Part shown: positions 56,931-64,000 of the stretch, piece after piece
Layout: each line of letters opens with the position of its first letter
How positions within the stretch are numbered: the first letter of the stretch is position 1
NCBI RefSeq assembly: GCF_008017545.1
Contig: NZ_VRTZ01000002.1
Span: 620,001-684,000 of the forward strand
Length of the DNA stretch: 64,000 nt
DNA from: Homoserinibacter sp. GY 40078
GTDB taxonomy: Bacteria; Actinomycetota; Actinomycetes; Actinomycetales; Microbacteriaceae
Direction: 5' to 3'
Made by a program: the position numbers and the translations under genes
Notes under the pieces: generated by a model
Told to the model about the DNA's origin: nothing
The model's input: the letters and a program-made list of their open reading frames with translations, nothing else
Database searches by the model: none

Positions 56931-57731
56931 CTATTGCAGGGTGAGGCTCGTGATGGTGGTCGGAACCAGAGGCGACCCGGTCCCGTCCTCACCGACCGTA
57001 TCGGGGTCGACGCCCTTCGACGTGATCTCTGAGATCAGGTCGTCCAAGCCGCTCGTCACCTGGCCGACCACGGAATATCCGCCAGCCGCGTCTGCGGGCA
57101 GGGTGGTGTCCGCGGTGATGATGAAGAACTGGTGACCGTTGCTGTAGGCGTCGTTCCCGCTGCGCGCCATCGCGATGGTGCCGGCGGGGTAGACGCCGTC
57201 GGCCGGGGCGTTCTCGATGGGCCCGTACGAGTAGTCGGGGTCGCCCGAACCCGCACCGTCGATCGAGCCGCACTGGATGAATGCGAACGACTCCGCGTCA
57301 GCGAGACGGTGGCACGTGGTGCCGGGGTAGTAGTCCGCCATGACGTCCGCGACCCATCCCGATACGGCCTGCGGTGCCGCTGCACCATCGAGCTCGATAC
57401 CCAGCGTGACGTCGTCGTTGAACACGAGCTCGCCCGTCCAGGTGCGCCCCTCGGCAAGAGACGAATCGGGGGCGCCGACGTTCAGCTCGTCGCCGGCCGC
57501 CGCGGAAGGGCTCGCGCTCGGCGACGCCTCCGGTGCGCCCGGACCGGCCGTGAAGTAGACGATCTGGGTCGTGATCGCCAGCGCCGTCACCACGACAGCT
57601 CCGAGGATTCCGATGACGTTGTCGCGGCGTCGGCGGCGGTTCCGGATCTCGTGGACCTCCTGGCGGGCCTGATAGGCGCGCAGTCGTTCACGGGCCTCGC
57701 GCTGCTCGCGCTGCTGACGGTTCGATGCCAC
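56931..57731 (-). CDS. Membrane-anchored cyclophilin-type peptidyl-prolyl isomerase
   Basis: Encodes 266 residues. A basic, Gln/Arg-rich cytoplasmic N-terminus (1-37), one helix (about 40-62), a Ser/Ala/Pro linker, then a cyclophilin domain from residue 90 with T-I-A-M-A-R-S and H-Q-F-F-I-I. The catalytic domain lies outside the membrane, so it would help fold exported proteins. The usual F-x-F-x-F active-site Arg neighbourhood is poorly conserved, so activity is uncertain. GTG start. Confidence 0.85.
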   Translation of the reverse strand: MASNRQQREQREARERLRAYQARQEVHEIRNRRRRRDNVIGILGAVVVTALAITTQIVYFTAGPGAPEASPSASPSAAAGDELNVGAPDSSLAEGRTWTGELVFNDDVTLGIELDGAAAPQAVSGWVADVMADYYPGTTCHRLADAESFAFIQCGSIDGAGSGDPDYSYGPIENAPADGVYPAGTIAMARSGNDAYSNGHQFFIITADTTLPADAAGGYSVVGQVTSGLDDLISEITSKGVDPDTVGEDGTGSPLVPTTITSLTLQ

Positions 57732-57844
57732 TCGCGATGATCCTTCCCGATGGGGCGCGGATGCCGTCGCAGCCCGCAGTGAACTCTAGTCAGCACGCCT
57801 GTGAGCACCCAAACCGTCGGGGGCAGAGGGTCGGAGCCCGCGGA

Positions 57845-57850
57845 TAGCAT
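57845..57850 (+). promoter_or_regulatory. -10 element for leaderless rarA
   Basis: TAGCAT ends exactly 6 nt before ATG 57857; no ribosome site is visible. Confidence 0.5.
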
Positions 57851-57856
57851 TGCCGC

Positions 57857-59221
57857 ATGGCCGACCAGCAGGGACTCTTCTCGGGGTCGACCCCGCTGGC
57901 CGTGCGGATGCGGCCCGCCTCCCTCGACGAAGTGGCGGGGCAGCGTCATCTGCTCACGCCCGGCTCACCCCTCGTCGCCTTGGCTCGCGATGCGAGCGGC
58001 ACCTCGGGAGCCGTCTCCGTGATCCTCTGGGGGCCTCCTGGAACCGGCAAGACCACGCTCGCCCAGGCGATCGCTCGTAGTTCCGGTCGCCGCTTCGTGG
58101 AGCTCTCGGCCGTCACGGCGGGCGTGAAAGATGTCCGGCAGGTCATCGACGAGGCTCGATCCAGCCGCGATCTCTACGGCGTCTCGACGGTGCTCTTCCT
58201 CGACGAGATCCATCGGTTCTCCAAGGCCCAGCAAGACGCGCTGCTCCCGGGGGTCGAGAACGGATGGGTGGTGCTCGTCGCCGCGACGACCGAGAACCCG
58301 TCGTTCTCCGTCGTCGCGCCGCTTCTCTCGCGGTCGCTGCTGCTGACGCTCGAACAGCTCTCGGATGACGACCTCGGCGTTCTGATCGATCGCGCGGTAG
58401 CCGACCCTCGTGGGCTCAAGGGTGCGGTCGAGCTCGAGGACGAGGCGCGTTCCGCGATCATTCGCCTCGCATCCGGCGACGCGAGACGCGCCTTGACGGC
58501 CCTCGAGGCGGCCGCGGTGATCGCCTCCGCCGGGCCAGAGCCCGTCGTGACCGCGGAGATCGTGGCCTCTGCCGTCGATCGCGCGCTCCTGCGGTACGAC
58601 CGGCAGGGCGATGAGCACTACGACGTGATCAGCGCGTTCATCAAGTCGGTACGCGGATCCGACGTCGACGCGTCATTGCACTACCTGGCACGGATGATCG
58701 AGGCGGGGGAGGACCCGCGGTTCATCGCCCGACGAATCATGATCCTCGCCGCGGAAGACATCGGCATGGCAGACCCGCAGGCGCTCACGCTGGCCGTATC
58801 CGCCGCCGAGGGCGTTCAACTGATCGGCATGCCCGAGGGTCGCATCCTGCTGGCCGAGGCAGTCGTGTATCTCGCGACCGCGCCGAAGTCGAACGCCTCC
58901 TACCTCGCGCTGGATCGAGCGATCGCCGACGTGCGCGCTGGCCGCATCGGCCGTGTGCCCATTCACCTCCGCGACGCCCACTATCCGGGCGCCAAGCGTC
59001 TCGGACACGGCAAGGGATACCGATACGCGCACGACGCTCCCTACAGCGTGGCGGAGCAGACCTACCTTCCCGACGAGCTCGTCGGCACCCGTTATTACGA
59101 GCCGGTGGGAAACGGATACGAACGCGAGGTCGGCCCCCGTCTCGAGCGCCTCCGCGCGCTGCTCGAAGGGCGTCCCATGCCGCAGAAGGCCGAGCCGGAC
59201 GACACCACCTCGGGTTCCTGA
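57857..59221 (+). CDS. rarA: Replication-associated recombination ATPase RarA (MgsA)
   Basis: Encodes 454 residues. AAA+ ATPase: Walker [11 protein letters not shown] near residue 59, Walker [11 protein letters not shown] near 111, sensor A-T-T-E-N-P-S-F, then the MgsA C-terminal helical domain with [13 protein letters not shown]. Acts at stalled forks. The upstream gap to the divergent cyclophilin is 125 bp and carries its -10. Confidence 0.94.
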   Translation: MADQQGLFSGSTPLAVRMRPASLDEVAGQRHLLTPGSPLVALARDASGTSGAVSVILWGPPGTGKTTLAQAIARSSGRRFVELSAVTAGVKDVRQVIDEARSSRDLYGVSTVLFLDEIHRFSKAQQDALLPGVENGWVVLVAATTENPSFSVVAPLLSRSLLLTLEQLSDDDLGVLIDRAVADPRGLKGAVELEDEARSAIIRLASGDARRALTALEAAAVIASAGPEPVVTAEIVASAVDRALLRYDRQGDEHYDVISAFIKSVRGSDVDASLHYLARMIEAGEDPRFIARRIMILAAEDIGMADPQALTLAVSAAEGVQLIGMPEGRILLAEAVVYLATAPKSNASYLALDRAIADVRAGRIGRVPIHLRDAHYPGAKRLGHGKGYRYAHDAPYSVAEQTYLPDELVGTRYYEPVGNGYEREVGPRLERLRALLEGRPMPQKAEPDDTTSGS

Positions 59222-59231
59222 GGCCGTCTGA

Positions 59232-59348
59232 TAGACTTCTACGGCTCGACTTCCGAGCACATCCCACACTCAGATCCGCCGGTCGCGTCGACGTGCGCCC
59301 GGAGCAGCGGATGGCGGGATGCACGTCTGTGAGCCGCGAAAGTCGCGG
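59232..59348 (+). promoter_or_regulatory. Promoter and structured leader of rpsD
   Basis: TAGACT (59232-59237) is a likely -10, leaving a leader of about 125 nt. Two hairpins are visible: GACGTGC (59290-59296) with GCACGTC (59321-59327), and GCCGCGA (59333-59339) with TCGCGGC (59343-59349), just before the GGAAGG ribosome site at 59358-59363. S4 represses its own mRNA through leader structure in other bacteria; the same is inferred. Confidence 0.5.
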
Positions 59349-59369
59349 CCATGTGTTGGAAGGTCATCC

Positions 59370-59999
59370 ATGCCCACCAAGTCCCAGGACCGCCGCAAGG
59401 TCCGTCTGTCTCGTGCGCTCGGCATCCCGCTGACGCCGAAGGCTGCCCGCTACCTCGAGAAGCGTCCCTACGCTCCCGGCGAGCACGGCCGCACCAAGCG
59501 CAAGGCCGACAGCGACTACGCCGTCCGTCTGCGCGAGAAGCAGCGTCTCCGCGAGCAGTACGGCATCCGCGAGAAGCAGCTGCGCATCGTCTTCAACGAG
59601 GCCCGCCGCACCCAGGGCCTCACCGGTGAGAACCTCGTCGAGCTCCTCGAGATGCGTCTCGACGCGCTCGTCGTCCGCGCCGGCCTCGCCCGCACGACCG
59701 CTCAGGCGCGCCAGTTCGTCGTGCACCGCCACATCCTCGTCGACGGCAAGATCGTCGACCGTCCCTCGTTCCGCGTGAAGCCGGGCCAGCTTGTCCACGT
59801 GAAGGAGCGCTCCGAGTCGCTCGAGCCGTTCCAGGTCGCCGCGGCCGGTGGCCACGTCGACGTCCTGCCCAAGACCCCGGGCTACCTGGAGGTGGAGATC
59901 GACAAGCTGCAGGCGCGTCTCGTGCGTCGCCCCAAGCGCGCCGAGGTGCCCGTCACCTGTGACGTCCAGCTCGTCGTCGAGTATTACGCCGCTCGCTGA
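59370..59999 (+). CDS. rpsD: 30S ribosomal protein S4
   Basis: Encodes 209 residues, standard for the group, starting P-T-K-S-Q-D-R-R-K. ATG 59370 follows GGAAGG; an upstream ATG at 59319 would add a non-homologous tail. The S4 RNA-binding domain has M-R-L-D-A-L-V-V-R-A-G near residue 95. It nucleates 30S assembly. No zinc-binding Cys cluster at the N-terminus (the Cys-free form). Confidence 0.97.
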   Translation: MPTKSQDRRKVRLSRALGIPLTPKAARYLEKRPYAPGEHGRTKRKADSDYAVRLREKQRLREQYGIREKQLRIVFNEARRTQGLTGENLVELLEMRLDALVVRAGLARTTAQARQFVVHRHILVDGKIVDRPSFRVKPGQLVHVKERSESLEPFQVAAAGGHVDVLPKTPGYLEVEIDKLQARLVRRPKRAEVPVTCDVQLVVEYYAAR

Positions 60000-60012
60000 T
60001 CGGCGATATCGA

Positions 60013-60044
60013 CGAAGGCCCTCGGAGCGATCCGGGGGCCTTCG
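60013..60044 (+). terminator. Hairpin terminator after rpsD
   Basis: CGAAGGCCC (60013-60021) pairs exactly with GGGCCTTCG (60036-60044), extended inward by four more pairs around a six-base loop. A moderately T-containing tract follows (CTCGTTCTCG). Confidence 0.75.
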
Positions 60045-60119
60045 CTCGTTCTCGAATGCGCATAGGCTAGAACGGTTGACGGCATTCGCCGCCCACGCCG
60101 CGAACGAAGGAGGAACACG

Positions 60120-60350
60120 ATGAAGGGTGCACTGCTTCTGATCGCCGGAGTCGCCATCGGCTTCGTGGTCGCGCACGAGGTCGCCAAGACCGAGAAGGGC
60201 AAGCAGTTCTTCGACGAGGTCGACGGCAAGGCCAAGGAGTTCGGCGACGCCGTCGTGCAGGGCTATAAGGCTCGCGAGGCGGAACTGCGTACGGCGGTCG
60301 CGAACGCTCAGGACGCGATCGACGACCTCGCGAAGCGCGCCAAGGCCTGA
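60120..60350 (+). CDS. Small membrane protein between rpsD and alaS
   Basis: Encodes 76 residues. One N-terminal helix (L-L-L-I-A-G-V-A-I-G-F-V-V-A) is followed by a charged amphipathic part with A-K-T-E-K-G-K-Q-F-F-D-E-V and a Lys/Ala-rich end. GGAGG upstream of ATG 60120 supports translation, and TAGGCT near 60063 is a possible -10. I recognise the same gene layout from related actinobacteria. Function unknown. Confidence 0.75.
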   Translation: MKGALLLIAGVAIGFVVAHEVAKTEKGKQFFDEVDGKAKEFGDAVVQGYKAREAELRTAVANAQDAIDDLAKRAKA

Positions 60351-60414
60351 CCCACGCCGCCGGGCCGGCGGCCCGCATCCACCGCCCCGTCGGGGCATCG
60401 TCCAAGGAACACCT

Positions 60415-63072
60415 GTGCAGACCGCTGAGATCCAACGTCGCTGGCTCACCTTCTTCGGAGACCGCGGCCACACCGTCGTCCCCTCCGCGTCGCTCGTCAC
60501 CGACGACCCGACACTGCTGTTCACCGTGGCCGGCATGGTGCCGTTCATCCCGTACTTCACGGGTGTCGTTCCGGCGCCGTTCCCGCGCGCGACGAGCGTG
60601 CAGAAGTGCATTCGCACCCTCGACATCGAAGAGGTCGGCAAGACCACTCGCCACGGCACCTTCTTCCAGATGAACGGCAACTTCTCGTTCGGCGACTACT
60701 TCAAAGAGGGGGCGATCTCGTACGCGTGGGAGCTCCTCACGAGCTCCGAGTCGGACGGCGGACTCGGCTTCGCCGAGCGCGACCTCTGGGTGACGGTCTA
60801 CGAAGACGACGACGAGGCGATCGAGCTCTGGAAGAAGGTCGCGGGACTCCCCGAGAGCCGCATCCAGCGGCTCGGCAAGGCCGACAACTACTGGCACACC
60901 GGGCAGCCGGGTCCCGGCGGCCCGTGCTCGGAGATCTATTTCGACCGCGGTCCCGCCTACGGCGCCGAAGGGGGACCGGCTGCCGACGACAACCGGTATC
61001 TCGAGATCTGGAACCTCGTCTTCATGCAGTACCTCCTCACCGAGGTGCGTTCGAAGACCGATTTCGACATCGCGGGCGAACTCCCCAAGAAGAACATCGA
61101 CACCGGCATGGGGATGGAGCGCGTCGCGTTCCTGAAGCAGGGCGTCGACAACATGTACGAGATCGACCAGGTACGCCCGGTGCTGGACATGGCGGCTCAG
61201 CTGTCCGGTCGGCGCTACGGCGCGGATCACGATGATGACGTGCGCATGCGCGTCATCGCCGACCACGTGCGGTCTGGCCTCATGCTCATGACCGACGGCG
61301 TCTCGCCGTCGAACGAGGGGCGCGGGTACATCCTGCGCCGCCTGCTCCGTCGGGTCGTCCGCGCGATGCGCCTCCTCGGGGTCGACGCGCCGAGCTTCAG
61401 CGAGCTCTTCGAGGCGTCGCGCGTCGCCATGCGAGACGCCTACCCGGAAGTGGAAGCCGAGTACGAGCGCACATCGCGCCTGGCGCTCGGCGAGGAGGAC
61501 GCCTTCCTTCGCACGCTCGCGAGTGGCACGACGATCCTCGACGTGGCGGTGGAGGACACCAAGCAGGCTGGCGGCTCGTCCCTCTCGGGCGACACGGCGT
61601 TCCTCCTGCACGACACCTTCGGTTTCCCGATCGACCTGACGCTCGAAATCGCCGAAGAGGCTGGCCTCTCGGTCGACCGCTCGGCGTTCGACACTCTGAT
61701 GTCCGATCAGCGTGCACGCGCGAAGGCCGACGCGAAGGCCAAGAAGGGCAAGCTCGCCGACCTCTCGGTCTATTCGGAGTTCCGCGCGCAGGGCGAGACG
61801 GTGTTCACCGGTTACGACTACCTGCAGACCGACTCGCGTGTTCTCGGGCTGATCGTGGACGGCATCCCGGTGCAGAGCGCGTCGGCGGGGCAGATCGTCG
61901 AGGTGATCCTCGCGGAGTCCGCGCTCTACGCGGAATCCGGTGGTCAGGCGGCCGACAAGGGCTCGATCATCGGCAACGGGTTCGACCTCGAGGTGCTCGA
62001 CGTTCAGCGTCCGGTCAAGGGGCTCATCAGCCACACCGTCCAGGTGCGGTCGGGCGAGGTCGGCGCCGGCGACGCGGCGACGTCGGTCGTCGACCGCGAG
62101 TACCGGCATTCTGCCGCGCAGGCTCACTCGGCGACCCACCTCGTGCACGCCGCGCTGCGGCAGACGCTCGGCCAGGAGGCACACCAGTCGGGTTCGTTCA
62201 ACAAAGCCGGCTACATGCGGCTCGATTTCTCGTGGAACCAGGCTCTCAGCCATGAGACGCGCTCCGAGATCGAGGAGATCGCGAACAACGCCGTGCGCGA
62301 CAACCTCGAAGTGGTGACCCGCATCCTGCCTCTCGACGAGGCGCGCAAGGCGGGCGCGATGGCGCTGTTCGGCGAGAAGTACGGCGACACGGTGCGGATG
62401 GTCGACATCGGCGGTCCGTGGTCCAGGGAGCTGTGCGCGGGCACCCATGTGCGCACCTCAGCCGAGGTCGGGCTCGTGAATCTCGTTTCGGAGTCGAGCG
62501 TGGGGTCCGCCAACCGGCGCGTCGAAGCACTCGTCGGGCTGGATGCGTTCCGCGACCTCGCTGCGGAACGTGCGATCGTGTCGCAGTTGACCGCCAACCT
62601 CAAGACCCCACGGGAGCAACTCCCCGAGCGGATCTCGGACCTCGTGTCGCAGCTCAAGGCGGCCGAGAAGAAGATCGCCGCGTTCGAGGCCAGCAGACTC
62701 GCCGAGCGGGTCCCCGCCATCGCCGCATCCGCTGCGCGCGTCGGGCCGGTTCTGGCAGTGCTCGAGGACGTGGGCGTGCTGGCGTCCGCCGACGAGCTGC
62801 GGAGCCTCGTGACCTCTGTGCGCGAGCGTCTCGCCGCCGAGCCGGCGGTTGTCGCTCTTGCTGCACGCGCGGGCGGCAAACCGGCGGTCATCGTCGCGAC
62901 GACTGCCGGGGCCCGCGACGCAGGTGTCCGCGCCGGAGCGCTGGCGAAGACGGCAGCCGGGGTGCTCGGTGGTGGCGGCGGCGGCAAGGACGACCTTGCG
63001 CAGGGCGGCGGCACGGACGAGAACGCAATCCCGGCGGCGCTCGATTCCATTCGCGGCGCTTTGGCGGGCTGA
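60415..63072 (+). CDS. alaS: Alanine--tRNA ligase
   Basis: Encodes 885 residues. Class II core with R-H-G-T-F-F-Q-M-N-G-N-F-S-F-G near residue 80, the editing domain with H-S-A-T-H-L-V-H (second H-x-x-x-H near residue 566), C-A-G-T-H-V, and a C-terminal Gly-rich C-Ala/DHHA1 domain (G-G-G-G-G-K-D-D). GTG start 60415, 64 bp after the small membrane protein. First gene of alaS-ruvX-mltG. Confidence 0.97.
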   Translation: MQTAEIQRRWLTFFGDRGHTVVPSASLVTDDPTLLFTVAGMVPFIPYFTGVVPAPFPRATSVQKCIRTLDIEEVGKTTRHGTFFQMNGNFSFGDYFKEGAISYAWELLTSSESDGGLGFAERDLWVTVYEDDDEAIELWKKVAGLPESRIQRLGKADNYWHTGQPGPGGPCSEIYFDRGPAYGAEGGPAADDNRYLEIWNLVFMQYLLTEVRSKTDFDIAGELPKKNIDTGMGMERVAFLKQGVDNMYEIDQVRPVLDMAAQLSGRRYGADHDDDVRMRVIADHVRSGLMLMTDGVSPSNEGRGYILRRLLRRVVRAMRLLGVDAPSFSELFEASRVAMRDAYPEVEAEYERTSRLALGEEDAFLRTLASGTTILDVAVEDTKQAGGSSLSGDTAFLLHDTFGFPIDLTLEIAEEAGLSVDRSAFDTLMSDQRARAKADAKAKKGKLADLSVYSEFRAQGETVFTGYDYLQTDSRVLGLIVDGIPVQSASAGQIVEVILAESALYAESGGQAADKGSIIGNGFDLEVLDVQRPVKGLISHTVQVRSGEVGAGDAATSVVDREYRHSAAQAHSATHLVHAALRQTLGQEAHQSGSFNKAGYMRLDFSWNQALSHETRSEIEEIANNAVRDNLEVVTRILPLDEARKAGAMALFGEKYGDTVRMVDIGGPWSRELCAGTHVRTSAEVGLVNLVSESSVGSANRRVEALVGLDAFRDLAAERAIVSQLTANLKTPREQLPERISDLVSQLKAAEKKIAAFEASRLAERVPAIAASAARVGPVLAVLEDVGVLASADELRSLVTSVRERLAAEPAVVALAARAGGKPAVIVATTAGARDAGVRAGALAKTAAGVLGGGGGGKDDLAQGGGTDENAIPAALDSIRGALAG

Positions 63073-63079
63073 CCGGGTC

Positions 63080-63553
63080 ATGCGCCGGGGAGTGCGCGTC
63101 GGCGTCGACGTCGGTCGAGCACGCGTGGGTGCCGCACGATGCGACCCCGACGCGCTCATCGCGACGCCGATCGCGACACTCGCTCGCGGTGACGAGACGA
63201 TCCAGGCGTTGCTCGCGCATGCGGAGGAACTGGATGCGATCGAGTTCGTCGTCGGACTCCCGCTGTCGCTGAACGGGGGAGACACCCCGTCGACGACCGA
63301 CGCCCGGAAGTTCGCACAGGAGCTCGCGGACGCCAGCGCCCGACCGGTACGCCTCGTCGACGAACGGCTGTCGACGGTCACGGCTCACCGGCAGCTCCAG
63401 GCCGGTGGGCGGCGCGCGAAGACGTCGCGCTCCGTCGTGGACCAGGTTGCCGCTGTTATCATCCTGCAGAACGCCCTCGATTCCGAGAGGACGTCGGGTC
63501 GTCCCCCCGGAGCCGTCGTCCCCCGCACGAAAGACCCTGAACGTGGCCTCTGA
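63080..63553 (+). CDS. ruvX: Holliday junction resolvase-like protein YqgF/RuvX
   Basis: Encodes 157 residues with the YqgF RNase H fold: V-G-V-D-V-G-R-A-R-V-G at the start, E-F-V-V-G-L-P-L-S-L-N-G, and D-E-R-L-S-T-V-T-A. In E. coli YqgF acts in 16S rRNA 5'-end maturation as well as proposed resolvase roles. ATG 63080 begins 8 bp after alaS. Overlaps mltG by 11 bp. Confidence 0.92.
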   Translation: MRRGVRVGVDVGRARVGAARCDPDALIATPIATLARGDETIQALLAHAEELDAIEFVVGLPLSLNGGDTPSTTDARKFAQELADASARPVRLVDERLSTVTAHRQLQAGGRRAKTSRSVVDQVAAVIILQNALDSERTSGRPPGAVVPRTKDPERGL

Positions 63554-64000
63554 TCCGAGTTGGGACGACATCTTCGGACCATTCACCACCGCCCCGCCTG
63601 TGACGCAGGACGCGGGGAACGCCCGCTCCGCGAGCCCAGACTCAGCGGACACCCCTGATTCGGCCCCGCCGCCGTCACGACGACAGCTGCGCGAAGCCAC
63701 GCCAGGATCGCGCAAGCGCAAGCGGCGCAGCCGCGGATTCGGATGGATCATCGCACTCGTCGTGGTAGTCGCTCTCGTGGCCGGAGCAGGTACGACGGTG
63801 TGGATCATGTTCGAGGACCGCATCCGCGAGGTGCTCGGCATCGCGCCACCCATCGACTACTCGGGTGATGGGAACGGCACCGAGGTCGTGGTGGTGATCG
63901 AGCCGGGCGACATCGGCTCGGATGTCGCGACCACTCTGCACGACGCCGGTGTCACGATGAGCTTCACCGCTTTCTACGAGCTCCTGCTCGAGAACCCCGA
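63543..64000 (+). CDS. mltG: Endolytic transglycosylase MltG (YceG), N-terminal part
   Basis: The frame is open to the window end (152 codons plus two bases). A cytoplasmic N-terminal tail of about 75 residues rich in Pro/Ser/Arg, one membrane helix (about 77-100: W-I-I-A-L-V-V-V-V-A-L-V), then the start of the YceG/LysM-like domain with V-V-V-I-E-P-G-D-I-G-S-D-V-A. MltG cleaves nascent peptidoglycan and sets strand length. GTG 63543 overlaps ruvX by 11 bp. The catalytic domain is beyond the window. Confidence 0.85.
   Translation, partial: MASDPSWDDIFGPFTTAPPVTQDAGNARSASPDSADTPDSAPPPSRRQLREATPGSRKRKRRSRGFGWIIALVVVVALVAGAGTTVWIMFEDRIREVLGIAPPIDYSGDGNGTEVVVVIEPGDIGSDVATTLHDAGVTMSFTAFYELLLENP

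Noticed and set aside
60067-62448. 793-codon open frame antisense to alaS
   Set aside because: Shadow frame from codon bias; alaS motifs are intact on the plus strand.

Overview
This is about 64 kb of high-GC DNA with dense gene packing, many GTG starts and frequent 4-bp start/stop overlaps. It carries actinobacterial signature genes (SepH/DUF3071, DUF3710, DUF3159, DUF3093, DUF4193, DUF3000, ruvC-ruvA-ruvB-yajC-secD-secF-relA). These point to Microbacteriaceae, most likely Microbacterium or a close relative. I see no plasmid, phage, insertion-sequence or CRISPR hallmark, so it reads as chromosome.

Layout. 2-7504: a peptide-uptake operon (solute-binding protein, two permeases, fused double ATPase) interleaved with an M14-type peptidase, a serine beta-lactamase-like hydrolase and a GbsR/MarR regulator. 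7520-15000: topoisomerase IV/gyrase A-type subunit, a type I phosphodiesterase, SepH, small actinobacterial conserved proteins, and dut-DUF3710-DUF3159. 15073-19898: aconitase and DXP synthase. 20013-24911: an MFS drug exporter converging on a fatty-acid beta-oxidation pair (multifunctional hydratase/dehydrogenase plus thiolase). 25015-32407: RNase D-DUF3000, an alpha/beta hydrolase, a rhodanese-SufE-RibD-like reductase operon, ZapE and NhaA. 32452-35014: a GlnR-type control region, ammonium transporter Amt, and a strongly diverged Amt-like membrane protein. 35029-35540: four tRNA genes (Val-CAC on the minus strand; Gly-GCC, Cys-GCA and Val-GAC on the plus strand). 35604-38674: a membrane glycosyltransferase with a GspE/MshE-type N-terminal domain, coupled to a polytopic membrane protein. 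38707-55037: thrS, a large secreted subtilase, HIT protein, pdxS-pdxT, yebC, ruvCAB, yajC-secDF and relA. 55024-64000: an AbiEi-like orphan, DUF349 protein, cyclophilin, rarA, rpsD, a small membrane protein, alaS, ruvX and the start of mltG.

At transcription level, many genes have a TAnnnT -10 hexamer only 6-8 nt before the start codon, which predicts leaderless mRNAs. Several divergent pairs share nearly superimposed promoters. The strongest regulatory site is a perfect GlnR-type box, with a second near-perfect copy, upstream of amt.

Most of the window is housekeeping. The least ordinary parts are the Amt-like pseudo-transporter after amt, the glycosyltransferase with a fused MshE-like domain, the self-contained peptide uptake/hydrolysis operon, and the palindromes upstream of aconitase and the MFS exporter. 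No stretch longer than 300 bp lacks a gene or RNA. All function calls come from reading motifs by eye; no database search was run.
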